Positions 25,837 to 35,445 of a stretch of 64,000 nt of DNA are shown in pieces (positions within the stretch are counted from its first letter, which is position 1; the number at the start of each line of letters is the position of its first letter). The stretch is from Bernardetiaceae bacterium (lineage in GTDB: Bacteria > Bacteroidota > Bacteroidia > Cytophagales > Thermoflexibacteraceae). The stretch lies in the NCBI GenBank assembly GCA_025056255.1, contig JANWVT010000005.1:129001-193000 (forward strand). Reading direction: 5' to 3'. The notes under the pieces were generated by a model. That model saw only the letters and a program-made list of their open reading frames with translations. It did no database searches and was not told where the DNA came from. The translations under genes were made by a program, and so were the position numbers.

Positions 25837-26754
25837 ATGGCAAAGTCCGATTTTCAACAACTGCTTTCTTCTAATTATTCTTCAAAAGTAGGGAGCTACC
25901 CCAGCCGAAACATCATTATTAGTATTACAGCAGCCTTATTACTTATTGGCGCTTTTTTACTGTTTGCTATCCATACTAATAAGCTCACAAAAGTAATACA
26001 GTCCAACATAGAAGTTCAGGTATTGTTAGAAAATGACTTAGCCCCTGCCGATAGCCTTCAAGTATTATATTTTTTAACTTCGCAGCCCTATATTGTGAAA
26101 AAAAACGGCAAGCCACAGATTAGATATGTTTCCAAAGAGGAAGCCCTTCGGCAACTTTCACAAAGTCTGAAAGAAGACGTGTTATCTAATTCATTAGATA
26201 ATCCTCTGCGCAACTACTATCTCATCAACATTCTTCCTGAGTATCATCGAGAAAATAAGCTCAGCCAAATTAAAGCCGAACTAGAAGAACAGCCCGGCAT
26301 TTTTGAAGTGTCCTACTCCATCATTGCCATTGAAAAAATCAACCAGAATATTCGCATCATAGGCGTGGTGGTTTTCTCATTAGTAGGTTTGTTGATTGTT
26401 TTAACAGCATTTTTGGTACACAATGCTATTCGCTTGGCATTATATGCACAGCGTTTTACTATCAGAAGCATGCAGTTAGTAGGAGCAACAGAAAATTTTA
26501 TTAAAAAGCCTTTTGTTTTGCGTGCAGCTTTCCATGGCGTTGTAAGTGGGCTGATAGCTTCCTTGATACTTATCACTGGGCTGCTGTGGTTGTATGAGGT
26601 ATTACCTGATTTCAAACAAGTAGAAGATTGGTTTGCTACCATTGTAATATGCTTATCTTTGCTGCTATTAGGCATGTTAGTAGCTGCTATTAGCGCTTTC
26701 TTTGCCGTAAGTAAATATCTGAATCGCTCTTTGGACGAGCTATACAAAAATTAA
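25837..26754 (+). CDS. ftsX: Cell-division protein FtsX
   Basis: A 305-residue FtsX-family permease, which with the ATPase FtsE couples cell division to activation of peptidoglycan hydrolases. It has a first membrane helix near residues 25-45 (IISITAALLLIGAFLLFAI), a periplasmic domain of about 120 residues, and three C-terminal helices (IIGVVVFSLVGLLIVLTAFL, VVSGLIASLILITGLLWL, IVICLSLLLLGMLVAAI). The ATG at 25837 (MAKSDFQQ) was preferred over a TTG six codons upstream. ftsE is not adjacent, which is usual in Bacteroidota. It heads the ftsX-DUF3098-uppP block. Confidence 0.9.
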   Translation: MAKSDFQQLLSSNYSSKVGSYPSRNIIISITAALLLIGAFLLFAIHTNKLTKVIQSNIEVQVLLENDLAPADSLQVLYFLTSQPYIVKKNGKPQIRYVSKEEALRQLSQSLKEDVLSNSLDNPLRNYYLINILPEYHRENKLSQIKAELEEQPGIFEVSYSIIAIEKINQNIRIIGVVVFSLVGLLIVLTAFLVHNAIRLALYAQRFTIRSMQLVGATENFIKKPFVLRAAFHGVVSGLIASLILITGLLWLYEVLPDFKQVEDWFATIVICLSLLLLGMLVAAISAFFAVSKYLNRSLDELYKN

Positions 26755-26771
26755 ATTGGAAAGACTATTTT

Positions 26772-26984
26772 ATGAGACAACAACAGGGTTTTGCCTTCGG
26801 TAAACAAAATTATCTGCTGATGTTAACAGGGTTGGGCTTTATTATTTTAGGTTTTTTGCTAATGGCATTAGACCAAGAGCCATTTGGTTTTGGTGTGCTA
26901 GGGCTAACGGTGGGTCCTATTACCGTTTTAAGTGGCTTTGCCATTGAATTTTTTGCCATTATGATGAAGTCAAAATCCAAATGA
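26772..26984 (+). CDS. DUF3098 family small membrane protein
   Basis: A 70-residue protein with two hydrophobic helices (YLLMLTGLGFIILGFLLMA and VLGLTVGPITVLSGFAIEFFAIM). The FGKQNYLLMLTGLGFIILGFLLM stretch and its place between ftsX and uppP identify DUF3098, a Bacteroidota family always found in this context and of unknown function. Its stop overlaps the uppP start by four bases (ATGA). Confidence 0.85.
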   Translation: MRQQQGFAFGKQNYLLMLTGLGFIILGFLLMALDQEPFGFGVLGLTVGPITVLSGFAIEFFAIMMKSKSK

Positions 26985-27781
26985 GCATCTGGGAAGCTAT
27001 TTTACTGGGCATTATTCAAGGTTTGACAGAATTTTTGCCTATTAGCAGCAGTGGACACATAGAGCTTGGTAAGTTTTTGTCGGGAGCACAATTGGAAGAG
27101 CATTTGCTCTTTTCTGTTGTAATGCATGTAGCCACAGCTTGCAGTACGCTGGTGATATTTCGCAAAGAAGTTGGCAGGTTAGTAGTAGGGCTGTTGCAAT
27201 TGCGCTTTAATGATGAAACCCAATTAGCTGCCCACATTTTAATTTCTATGATTCCTGTGGGCATTGTGGGTGTTTTTTTTAAACAACAGATTGAATTTCT
27301 TTTCGAAGGACAAATCACACTGGTAGCTTGCATGCTGATGTGCACCGGTTTGTTGCTATTGTTTGCACATTACTTTCAACCTAAACGTCGGAGCGAAATG
27401 TCTTTCGGGAAAGCCTTTCTGATAGGCGTTGCTCAGGCTATTGCCATTTTACCCGGAATTTCACGTTCTGGTGCTACTATTGCTGCTGCACTGCTATTAG
27501 GAATAAAGCGCGAACAAGCTGCACCCTTTTCCTTTTTAATGGTACTGCCGCCTATTCTCGGAGCAGCTTTGCTAGAAACGAAAGACTATTTAACATCAGC
27601 CGAACCTATGTCCATACCTGCCAATGTGCTACTGGGAGGCTTTATAGCAGCATTTGTAGTGGGTATGTTTGCCTGTAAAGCCATGATACAGTTGGTACGA
27701 AACAGTAAGCTGATATATTTCGCCATATACTGCCTAACAGTAGGGGCTTTTTTTTTAATTTATCATCTGCTTACACATTAA
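26981..27781 (+). CDS. uppP: Undecaprenyl-diphosphatase UppP/BacA
   Basis: A 266-residue integral membrane phosphatase that recycles undecaprenyl diphosphate for cell-wall synthesis. Both family signatures are intact: GLTEFLPISSSGHIELGKFL (residues about 14-33) and LPGISRSGATIAAALLLGI (about 158-176), with around eight membrane helices. Translation is coupled to DUF3098 by the ATGA overlap. In many Bacteroidota truB follows; here a penicillin acylase gene does, 42 bases downstream. Confidence 0.95.
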   Translation: MSIWEAILLGIIQGLTEFLPISSSGHIELGKFLSGAQLEEHLLFSVVMHVATACSTLVIFRKEVGRLVVGLLQLRFNDETQLAAHILISMIPVGIVGVFFKQQIEFLFEGQITLVACMLMCTGLLLLFAHYFQPKRRSEMSFGKAFLIGVAQAIAILPGISRSGATIAAALLLGIKREQAAPFSFLMVLPPILGAALLETKDYLTSAEPMSIPANVLLGGFIAAFVVGMFACKAMIQLVRNSKLIYFAIYCLTVGAFFLIYHLLTH

Positions 27782-27823
27782 CGTACAAAACGACAAGGTG
27801 CTTTTGTTGAAGCATTAAGAAAA

Positions 27824-30289
27824 ATGAAAAAGCTGAAAATAGCCCTAATTGCACTAATTACCTTGATAGTTGCTCTTGCCGCAGGACTGTACGCTTGGCT
27901 GTGGAGCACGCGCCCGGCAATGAACGGTTCTTTAGACCTTGTGGCATTACAAGATACTGTGGAAGTGCAGTTTGATGAATTCGGTATTCCGCACATATAT
28001 GCCCGTTATGAAACAGATGCCTACTACGCACTCGGGTATGTGCATGCACAAGAACGCCTGTTTCAAATGGAAATGATGCGCCGGCTGGCAGCCGGTAGGT
28101 TGTCGGAGATTTTAGGCGCCGAGATGGTAGAAACCGACCGCTTTTTTCGCACTATTGGATTAGCCCAAGCCGCTCAAAGAAGTGCACAAACGCACTTTGC
28201 TTCCATAGACAAACCTTGGAAAAAAGCTGCACTTGCCTACCTACAAGGAGTGAACAACTTCGTTGACCACGGTGCTACCCCGCCTGAATTTGTATTACTG
28301 GGTATCCCTAAAACTCATTACACACCCGAAGATTTTTACCTGATGCATGGCTACATGGCTTTCAGCTTTGCACAAGCTTTTCGCACCGACCCCTTGCTGG
28401 ACAAACTGAATCGCCAGTTAGGAGAGGCATATATCAAAGAGTTTTCACTTAACTTCGACACTGCTGTTACTAAAATACCAGTTTATTTGCCAGACAATAC
28501 TACCTTCAACAAAACTATCCAAACAGCTACTACGCAAAATACATCAAATAGATTTTCCGCTGCTAACGAGTCGTTTATCCAAATAGCTCATTTGGTCAAT
28601 CGCATCGAGGCACAGTTTCCTTTGTTGCAAGGTAGCAATGGCTGGGTAATTGCACCGGCGCGTTCTAAAAGCGGAAAAGTGATTCTGGCGAACGATACCC
28701 ACATTGGCTATGCACAACCTTCGGTTTGGTTTGAGGCACATATCAGTTACCCGGGACTCAATTTCTACGGCAACTACTTAGCCGGCTTCCCCTTTGCCGT
28801 TTTAGGACATTCGCCCGATAGCGGCTGGGGGCTTACTATGTTTGAAAATGATGATATTGATTTTTATCGTCTTAAACCCATTGACAGTCAGCATGTTGAA
28901 ATAGACGGCAAGCCATATGCCCTGCAGACTCGCCGAGAAGTGATTCAGGTGAAAAATGCTGAACCGGTTTCATTTGAAGTAAAAACAAGTCCTTTCGGAG
29001 TTGTTTTAAACGATGTGTTGAAACCTATTAACTCAACCCTGCACTATGTAAGCCAAGATGCACCTGTTGCTATGTGGTGGACGCTGCATCAGTTTCCTAC
29101 TAACTGCTTAGAAGCTGTTTACATCCTGACACGTGCCAAGAATTTGGAGCAAGCACAAGTAGGGGTTGCCATGCTCGATGTGCCGGGACTGAACGTTATG
29201 TATGGCGATGCAACAGGAAACATTGCTTGGTGGGCAAGCGGTAAGTTGCCACAACGCCCCCCTTCAGTACACCCCGAGTTTATATTGGACGGTTCTACCC
29301 TACAATCTTTGCCGCAAGGATATCATCCGTTTGAAGAAAATCCTAAAAGTATCAATCCTCCCTCAGGTTTTGTTTACTCTGCCAACAACCAGCCCGAGGC
29401 AGTCAACAACTATTTGCAACCCGGTTATTATTTGGCAAACGACCGGGCTGACTACATTATGGCTTATCTGAACAACAGTAGCCAATGGAGCGCTGAGGAG
29501 GTAGCTCAAATGGCATTAGATGTAAAATCAGCGCAGGCTGTTCGCAACATACAGCTGATAGCCAGTCAATTAGCTACTGAGACTCTTTCCTCTGACGAGC
29601 AGAAAGCGCTCTCTTTGCTCCAAGCATGGAATGGTGAGCATTCGCTCGATGCCATAGCTCCGGTTATCTACTACAAGCTGTTGCACTACCTCCATGTAGG
29701 CATATTTGAAGATGAAGTAGGCATCGACGACATGAAAATTTTGATTCACACACACTTTTTTTACAGAAGCTTAGCCAAAATTATCAACAACCCTGAATCA
29801 AAATGGTGGGATAACGTTGGCACCCCTGTGAAGGAAACGCGTCAACAGATAATTGCCGATGCTTTTAAAAAAACCATAGCAGCGCTAATAGAGCAGTTTG
29901 GCACCAACGATATGGCGCAATGGCAATGGCGCAAAGTACACACTATTGAGCACATACATCCTATTGGGCGCAATCGACTTTTCAGAAGCCTCTTCAACGT
30001 AGGACCTTTCCCAGTAGTGGGAGGCAAAGAAGTTATCAACAATATTTCCTTTATCATTACAGGTAGCGGGCAATATCCTGCTACCTTCGGGCCTGCCATG
30101 CGTCGCATCATTGACTTTGCCAACCCGCTTCACTCGCGAAGCATATTGCCTACTGGTGAATCAGGGCATTTTATGAGCAAGCACTATTGCGACCAAGCCG
30201 AAATGTACAACACTGGTCAATATCGTTTCCAAAGAATGGAAAAAGCCGATATTGAAGCAAATAGCATCGGAAAGTTGATGCTCTACTGA
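27824..30289 (+). CDS. Penicillin acylase family N-terminal-nucleophile amidase
   Basis: An 821-residue precursor of the penicillin G acylase / AHL acylase family with an N-terminal membrane or signal segment (IALIALITLIVALAAGLYAWL). After the alpha chain (YARYETDAYYALGYVHAQERLFQMEMMRR) the autocleavage site is Gly270-Ser271 in LLQGSNGWVIAP; Ser271 becomes the catalytic N-terminal nucleophile of the beta chain. The beta chain keeps ANDTHIGY and the pattern HPIGRNRLF...GSGQYPATFGPAMRRI. Family members cleave side-chain amides from penicillins, acyl-homoserine lactones or similar molecules; this one's substrate cannot be told. The protein would act in the periplasm. Confidence 0.9.
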   Translation: MKKLKIALIALITLIVALAAGLYAWLWSTRPAMNGSLDLVALQDTVEVQFDEFGIPHIYARYETDAYYALGYVHAQERLFQMEMMRRLAAGRLSEILGAEMVETDRFFRTIGLAQAAQRSAQTHFASIDKPWKKAALAYLQGVNNFVDHGATPPEFVLLGIPKTHYTPEDFYLMHGYMAFSFAQAFRTDPLLDKLNRQLGEAYIKEFSLNFDTAVTKIPVYLPDNTTFNKTIQTATTQNTSNRFSAANESFIQIAHLVNRIEAQFPLLQGSNGWVIAPARSKSGKVILANDTHIGYAQPSVWFEAHISYPGLNFYGNYLAGFPFAVLGHSPDSGWGLTMFENDDIDFYRLKPIDSQHVEIDGKPYALQTRREVIQVKNAEPVSFEVKTSPFGVVLNDVLKPINSTLHYVSQDAPVAMWWTLHQFPTNCLEAVYILTRAKNLEQAQVGVAMLDVPGLNVMYGDATGNIAWWASGKLPQRPPSVHPEFILDGSTLQSLPQGYHPFEENPKSINPPSGFVYSANNQPEAVNNYLQPGYYLANDRADYIMAYLNNSSQWSAEEVAQMALDVKSAQAVRNIQLIASQLATETLSSDEQKALSLLQAWNGEHSLDAIAPVIYYKLLHYLHVGIFEDEVGIDDMKILIHTHFFYRSLAKIINNPESKWWDNVGTPVKETRQQIIADAFKKTIAALIEQFGTNDMAQWQWRKVHTIEHIHPIGRNRLFRSLFNVGPFPVVGGKEVINNISFIITGSGQYPATFGPAMRRIIDFANPLHSRSILPTGESGHFMSKHYCDQAEMYNTGQYRFQRMEKADIEANSIGKLMLY

Positions 30290-30629
30290 TGCGCACGTTG
30301 CTTTTCGGCAGCAAGTTGCTGTTTAAGAATGGTGTTTGAGTAGGTGTTGCGCCATGTAAAAAGCCCAACCAGTTTTTAACACCTAATTGGGCTAAACAGA
30401 TAACTTTTGCTGTTTGTAAGACCAAACTGGCAAAACAGCATTTCTGAAAATGCACAATTTGTTTATACTCGCTTGACAAGCAAGTGTTTACAAGTCAAAA
30501 AAGGAGCTTTAATTGAAAAAAGCAGAGTTGAAAGACCCTGCCATAAACATTTGGATAGTCAGCTTGCAACGGCAGGTGCAGCGGAACATGTAAACTGTAT
30601 TTTTCAGATACTTACGTATACTCACATTA
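30290..30629. other. 340-base convergent gap
   Basis: This gap lies between the ends of the acylase gene and the AAA+ gene. Apart from the terminator-like hairpin at 30357-30393 it contains a palindrome CAGCAA-G-TTGCTG near 30310 and no convincing coding frame. Confidence 0.4.
30357..30393 (-). terminator. Terminator-like hairpin, minus strand, after the AAA+ gene
   Basis: On the minus strand a perfect 7-bp stem AGCCCAA / TTGGGCT (30387-30393 and 30362-30368) with an 18-base loop is followed by TTTTAC, so a run of five U including the stem end. It is about 240 bases past the AAA+ stop codon; the long distance and large loop lower confidence. Confidence 0.4.
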
Positions 30630-33257
30630 TTATCTGAAACCAATTTTTCGTTGTCCTAATAGCGACTCTTCATCAGAATTAACATTTTGCATATCGCTGA
30701 GAATAACTGTTTGCAGAGCTTCTTGGGTGCGAGCACTGCGGTCGAGCGTGGTCATGCGCAAATGTTGTTTGCGAATGACTTCGCTGATGAATTTGCGAAC
30801 CGAGCGAGCATTACCAAAGTATTTGTCTCGTTTTTCATGCATCAGCTGCAGCTGACGGCGCAGGTAAGCTTGTGTTTCTGCATCTGCCAAGTGTAAATTT
30901 TCGGCTGCCAGCATGGCAGTAGCTATCTGATAAAGCTCATCTACGGTGTAGTCGGGAAAAATCATAGTTTTGTCGAAACGCGACTTTAACCCCGGATTGG
31001 ACTCTATAAATCGGTCCATATTTTCCGGATAGCCGGCTACAATTACAATAAATTCACCGCGCCGGTCTTCCATTTGTTTCAGAATGGTTTCTAATGCTTC
31101 GTGTCCGAAGTCGTTACCGAAACCGGAGGAAGCAAGCGCATAGGCTTCATCAACAAATAACACCCCCCCTATGGCTTCGTCTATTTTTTCTTTGGTTTTT
31201 AGAGCTGTTTGTCCTACAAATCCCGCTACAAGCGATTGGCGGTCGCACTCTACAAGTTGCCCACGCTCCAAAATGCCTAATGCTTTGTAAATTTTGGCAA
31301 TAATGCGAGCTACTGTTGTCTTTCCTGTGCCGGGATTGCCTTTGAAAACGGCATGCAACGAAAACCGATTGAGAATGTCTCGTCCCGTTTCGCGATAGAA
31401 GCGAACCAGTTTAATCAGTTCATGAATTTGATTTTTGATTTCCGTAAGCCCAATCATGCTATTGAGCTCTGCCAGTGCTTCTTCAAGCAATACCGAGTCT
31501 TCTTGGATGTCGGGAAGCAGTTTGGCATCATTCTGAAAAATACGTTGCACATCTGCCAATTCTACGGTTTGCAACATTTCATGGGTAACTTCCGTGTGCT
31601 CTTTTTGTCGCATTACGCGAAGCCCCATGTTCATTTTAGCTTCGTCTACCAGTGAATTGACTAAGCGGGCGTTGCCAAAAGTACGGTCTCGGCTACGAAA
31701 CTTTTCAACAACTTTTTTGTAGAGAAAATCGAATGCCTCTTTGGTAAATTTGATTTGGCGTTGTTCGGCAGCTATTTCTATCAGTTTAAGCATTTCTTGG
31801 GGCATGTAGTCGGGGAAGTCGAAATACATGCCAAAGCGCGATTTCAACCCTGGATTGGTATCTAAAAAAATGTCCATTTCTTTAGGATAGCCTGCCACAA
31901 TAATGGCAATATCGCCCGGACCATCGGACATTTCTTTCACCAATGTTTCTATTACCTCATGTCCATAATCTTTGGTGTCTTCTGGGTTGCGCACCAGTGC
32001 GTAGGCTTCATCAATAAATAAAATACCTCCGCGTGCCTTATCAATGAGTTCTTTTACTTTGGGGGCTGTTTGACCGATGTACTGCCCCACTAACTCTGCT
32101 CTGCCTACTTCATGTACACGACCGTTGGATAGCAATCCCAAGTTTTTGTATATTTTACCAAGCATTTTAGCAATGGTAGTTTTACCAGTACCGGGGTTGC
32201 CTTTAAAAACAGCATGTAGGTTAATTTTTTTATCTTCATCGAAGCCTCTACTTTTGCGGAGTTGTAAAAATTTGAGGTAGTGAATGTAGTCGTGAATGCG
32301 GGTTTTGATTTTCTGCAAACCAACTAGGTTATCTAAGCGTTGCAAAACGGCTTCTAATGGCTCGTCAGCATCTTCATTGTTGAAAGCTTGTTGGGGGGGA
32401 TGGATATCGTGGCTGCGCAGCAACGGACTTTCGCCTCTGATGTAGCTGTCGCCAGTAGAAAAGGGCACCACTGCTACTAAGTGGTCCATAAAAATAACTT
32501 CCAGCGTATATTTATCGGGATACCATGAGCCGCGCGTATCGCTACCCCAACCGGTAGTAATAGTTACGCTATCTTCTTCTGGATTAACGCGACGCAGTTC
32601 GGTAGTAACGCCTTTAAGTTGTGCGGCATCGTTGTAAAAATGGAAGAACAGCTCGCAATACCACGAACTGCTCTGTAAGTTCTGGAAGGTAAATTCTGCC
32701 CAAATGTAGCGGGTATCTTTGGCATCAAATTGTGTGTAGTAAACGCGGTCTTCGGGGTTCACACCTTTGTTAGGTCCTTCGTAGAGGCGAATGCGTTCAA
32801 TTTCGAAATAGGGATTTTCTGTATCGGATACTGGTCCGCCATTTTCAATGTAGAATTTCTTTTTTCCCACTATCTCATCGTCTATGCTGGCTTCCCATTG
32901 GTAGTCGCCTCGGGTCCAGAAAACGCCGGGGGTTTGATTGCCCCAGCCTTCGCGCACCATTACGATATTGTCTTCTGCCGAAACGCGGTAATTGTCTAAC
33001 CTAATTTCGCATACTTCTTCGCGCTTGTTTTTATCGGTGAGCCGATAGCAGCGAATAACAATGTTGCATTCCCAATCTTCCTCATCAAAAAGTTTATTGT
33101 AAAAAGACAGTTCGCAGTACAAATAAGTAGTTTCTATATTTTCAAAGACTGTGCGGTATTTCTTCTTCCCGTCGGCAAGCCACTCGGTAGAGCTGTAAAC
33201 CTTTAAGTCTTTGAACTTATAGTTTTTATCCAACGTTTTTTTGCTTCTGAAAATCAT
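30630..33257 (-). CDS. Tandem CbbX/SpoVK-type AAA+ ATPase with duplicated N-terminal domain
   Basis: An 875-residue protein made of two doublets. Residues about 35-140 and 170-275 are two copies of a beta-rich domain sharing the pattern W/Y-C-E-x-F near the start and GWG-x-x-T-x-G-x-W near the end (REGWGNQTPGVFW; TTGWGSDTRGSWY). Two CbbX-like AAA+ modules follow, each with Walker A GNPGTGKTT (about residues 350 and 636), Walker B ILFIDEAYAL / VLFVDEAYAL (about 409 and 695), an arginine-bearing NPGLKSRF, and a FGNAR sensor motif. Both ATPase sites look active. CbbX remodels Rubisco and SpoVK acts in sporulation, neither of which applies here, so the client is unknown. A -7-like TATTTTTG lies at 33313-33320 without a -33 partner. 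Confidence 0.85.
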   Translation of the reverse strand: MIFRSKKTLDKNYKFKDLKVYSSTEWLADGKKKYRTVFENIETTYLYCELSFYNKLFDEEDWECNIVIRCYRLTDKNKREEVCEIRLDNYRVSAEDNIVMVREGWGNQTPGVFWTRGDYQWEASIDDEIVGKKKFYIENGGPVSDTENPYFEIERIRLYEGPNKGVNPEDRVYYTQFDAKDTRYIWAEFTFQNLQSSSWYCELFFHFYNDAAQLKGVTTELRRVNPEEDSVTITTGWGSDTRGSWYPDKYTLEVIFMDHLVAVVPFSTGDSYIRGESPLLRSHDIHPPQQAFNNEDADEPLEAVLQRLDNLVGLQKIKTRIHDYIHYLKFLQLRKSRGFDEDKKINLHAVFKGNPGTGKTTIAKMLGKIYKNLGLLSNGRVHEVGRAELVGQYIGQTAPKVKELIDKARGGILFIDEAYALVRNPEDTKDYGHEVIETLVKEMSDGPGDIAIIVAGYPKEMDIFLDTNPGLKSRFGMYFDFPDYMPQEMLKLIEIAAEQRQIKFTKEAFDFLYKKVVEKFRSRDRTFGNARLVNSLVDEAKMNMGLRVMRQKEHTEVTHEMLQTVELADVQRIFQNDAKLLPDIQEDSVLLEEALAELNSMIGLTEIKNQIHELIKLVRFYRETGRDILNRFSLHAVFKGNPGTGKTTVARIIAKIYKALGILERGQLVECDRQSLVAGFVGQTALKTKEKIDEAIGGVLFVDEAYALASSGFGNDFGHEALETILKQMEDRRGEFIVIVAGYPENMDRFIESNPGLKSRFDKTMIFPDYTVDELYQIATAMLAAENLHLADAETQAYLRRQLQLMHEKRDKYFGNARSVRKFISEVIRKQHLRMTTLDRSARTQEALQTVILSDMQNVNSDEESLLGQRKIGFR

Positions 33258-33372
33258 TGCCTTACTGTCCGGTTGAAAAAAACAATTGCAGTAAATATTA
33301 CCGAAATGTACGCAAAAATATTGATAGTTTTACTGCTACCAGCCCATGGATAAAATTCCTGATTGGGTTGCA

Positions 33373-33954
33373 TTATAAATGAAATCCTGCCCGTACAACC
33401 CAAGGACTTGCATAGGGTGAACGCAACTGATTCCAAGAAAAATTATAGAGCACCGTTAGGTTAAAGGCAGCACGGCGCCCCATGGGTTGGCTGTAGCCGC
33501 CACCTAGAAAAGTGCCCGGCACCCAGCCTCTCCGCACTTCGCCTACCAGTTGGTCGAAATAGGCTACATTTAAATTTTCGTACTCTGCATGGGCAAAAAA
33601 TGGTGAAGAAGCAAAGGGAAAAAAGCGCCCAAACACACGCCCGCCATAGATGCTGTTGGCGGTAGTGTTAAAGCCACGGAAATTGAAACGGATGTATTGA
33701 TAAGTGGCACCCACTCCTACTTGCAACTGCGGGGTAGCCTGATAAAAAACCAGTGGCGATACGTCTATGAATGTTACGTTGCCAAACTGAAAACTAAAAT
33801 TGCCGCCAAACCGAACGCGGTCTATCAAGCGCTGCTCTTCTGCCGGTAACGAAGATTTTCGCGGCGCAAAAGTACTGTCATTTTGTGCTTTGGCATAGTA
33901 AACTGCAAAAATGAGCAAAATGACAATGAGAATATTTCGCAGGGTGTGTTGCAT
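33373..33954 (-). CDS. Small outer-membrane beta-barrel protein
   Basis: A 193-residue protein with a signal peptide (NILIVILLIFAVYYAKAQ). The mature part has amphipathic strands (VRFGGNFSFQFGNVTFIDVSP, LQVGVGATYQYIRFNF, SIYGGRVFGRFFPF, FFAHAEYENLNVAYFD) and a C-terminal strand ending AGFHL, typical of an outer-membrane barrel of eight or so strands. No closer family is recognised. The ATG at 33954 gives the signal peptide; the longer frame overlaps the end of the upstream peptidase gene, which lies 58 bases away. Confidence 0.72.
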   Translation of the reverse strand: MQHTLRNILIVILLIFAVYYAKAQNDSTFAPRKSSLPAEEQRLIDRVRFGGNFSFQFGNVTFIDVSPLVFYQATPQLQVGVGATYQYIRFNFRGFNTTANSIYGGRVFGRFFPFASSPFFAHAEYENLNVAYFDQLVGEVRRGWVPGTFLGGGYSQPMGRRAAFNLTVLYNFSWNQLRSPYASPWVVRAGFHL

Positions 33955-34012
33955 AAAACTGGAACTGTTCAATCTCGATAACTGATACGCAATTTCAAAC
34001 AAGTCAGTTGCT

Positions 34013-35371
34013 TTAAGGCTGTACATGTTGCACTTTTCGTGGAATTAATATCCATTCTTTTTGTCTGCCATCTAAATATTGCACTTTCCCATCTTGTCGG
34101 AAAACAGCAGGTTGTTCGAGCATAATGCGCAATTCTTTGTTTTGCCATTCAGCAATGGGCACTCTTACGTTGAGCTCAATAGCGTATGCGGTATTAGGAC
34201 GAATCGGGTACTCGCCTGTGCCGGGAACATGCACCTGATTGTCCCACATGCCAATAGCAGGTCCGGCAGCGTGCCCATGCAACCCTAATGCGTGTGAATA
34301 TATCTGTGCCTGAATACCCTCTTTCTTAGCTTGTTCCAGTGCAAGTTTGAGAATCTCGTTGCCAGTTCTGCCAGTTTTAAAATGCGAAGTGAGAATGTCT
34401 TGTGCGCGATTGCCAACCGATAGTGTTTTTTTTAGGTAATCTGGCATATCGGTTTCGCCGGGTCTCAGCACATATGCCATCTGCTGGGTGTCGGTGTGCA
34501 TGCCTACGTACTCAAAGCCTAAGTCGATATGCAGCACATCGCCGGGCATAATCACGGTTTGCCCGTCTGGACGAGCAGAAAAGGCATAGAGCGGCTGGTC
34601 TGGTCGCTGAACGTCCACTGTTGGGTGAAACCATGCTTGTAATGTCAGTGCTGCCATGCGTTCGCGATACCACCATACTACCTCGTTGGTAGTAGTTACG
34701 CCGGGTTGAATAACGCTTTCAGACAGTCCTTCGGCAATGATAGTGTGAGCAATGCGGTTGGCTTGCTCAAAAACCATCAGTTCTGTTGGTGTGCGGGTCT
34801 CCAACCAATTAACTGCCAAGCGCTCTGCCGAAACTACTCTGTTTTTAAATGGCTCTGGCAAGCGGCTCATGAAGTTTTCATATTCTGTATGGCTGATACC
34901 ATCGGCATGAGCAAAGGTTTCCGAATAGTTCAAGCCAATTCGTTGAGGGTTGCGCTCTTGTATGAGTTGTATCAGGCGTTTCCACTGGTCAGGCTCTTGT
35001 TCTGGCGTCCAAGCCGCTTTAAACAACTCACCAACGTTGTAGCGTGCTACAGCCAACAGTTCCAGTCCTTGTGTTGTTCCTCGGTCATAAATGAACAAAA
35101 TGGTTTTCCGCCTTGCAGAAAGCCAAGTAGCTGGCAACATAGTGCGCATCACGGGGTCTTCGTTGTATTCTTCGGCTATCAGCAGCCAAAGGTCTATGCC
35201 ATTTTCGCGCATCAAAGTGGGCAAGAGTGTTTCCATGCGCTCTTTTAAAATCTGGTCGCGCAGGGCAGCGCGTTCTTGCAGCGATAAGATGCGAGGCATA
35301 TGGCTTTGGGCTACCAAACTGAGAGGTGCCCCGCAAATAAGCATTATCAGAACAAGGAAATTTCTCAACAT
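34013..35371 (-). CDS. Exported M24 family metallopeptidase (Xaa-Pro aminopeptidase-like)
   Basis: A 452-residue protein with a signal peptide (LVLIMLICGAPLSLVAQ), an N-terminal creatinase-like domain (residues 30-190) and a C-terminal pita-bread domain. The metal ligands of the M24 family are present in order: Asp in LHIDLGFEY, Asp in HTDTQQMAY, His in SHALGLHGHAAGP, Glu in AIELNVR and Glu in IMLEQPAVF. It would remove N-terminal residues next to proline or act as a related dipeptidase, in the periplasm. The start at MLRNFLVL was chosen for the signal peptide. Confidence 0.88.
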   Translation of the reverse strand: MLRNFLVLIMLICGAPLSLVAQSHMPRILSLQERAALRDQILKERMETLLPTLMRENGIDLWLLIAEEYNEDPVMRTMLPATWLSARRKTILFIYDRGTTQGLELLAVARYNVGELFKAAWTPEQEPDQWKRLIQLIQERNPQRIGLNYSETFAHADGISHTEYENFMSRLPEPFKNRVVSAERLAVNWLETRTPTELMVFEQANRIAHTIIAEGLSESVIQPGVTTTNEVVWWYRERMAALTLQAWFHPTVDVQRPDQPLYAFSARPDGQTVIMPGDVLHIDLGFEYVGMHTDTQQMAYVLRPGETDMPDYLKKTLSVGNRAQDILTSHFKTGRTGNEILKLALEQAKKEGIQAQIYSHALGLHGHAAGPAIGMWDNQVHVPGTGEYPIRPNTAYAIELNVRVPIAEWQNKELRIMLEQPAVFRQDGKVQYLDGRQKEWILIPRKVQHVQP

Positions 35372-35445
35372 ATCTGAAATAAAATTGCTGTTTGCCAGCA
35401 ATATATGCCAACAAACAGCAATCAGCAAAGAGCAAATGATAAAAG

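Noticed and set aside
33313-33320. Perfect -7 box on the minus strand upstream of the AAA+ gene
   Set aside because: There is no TTG at an acceptable distance; an isolated six-base match is expected by chance in AT-rich gaps of this size.
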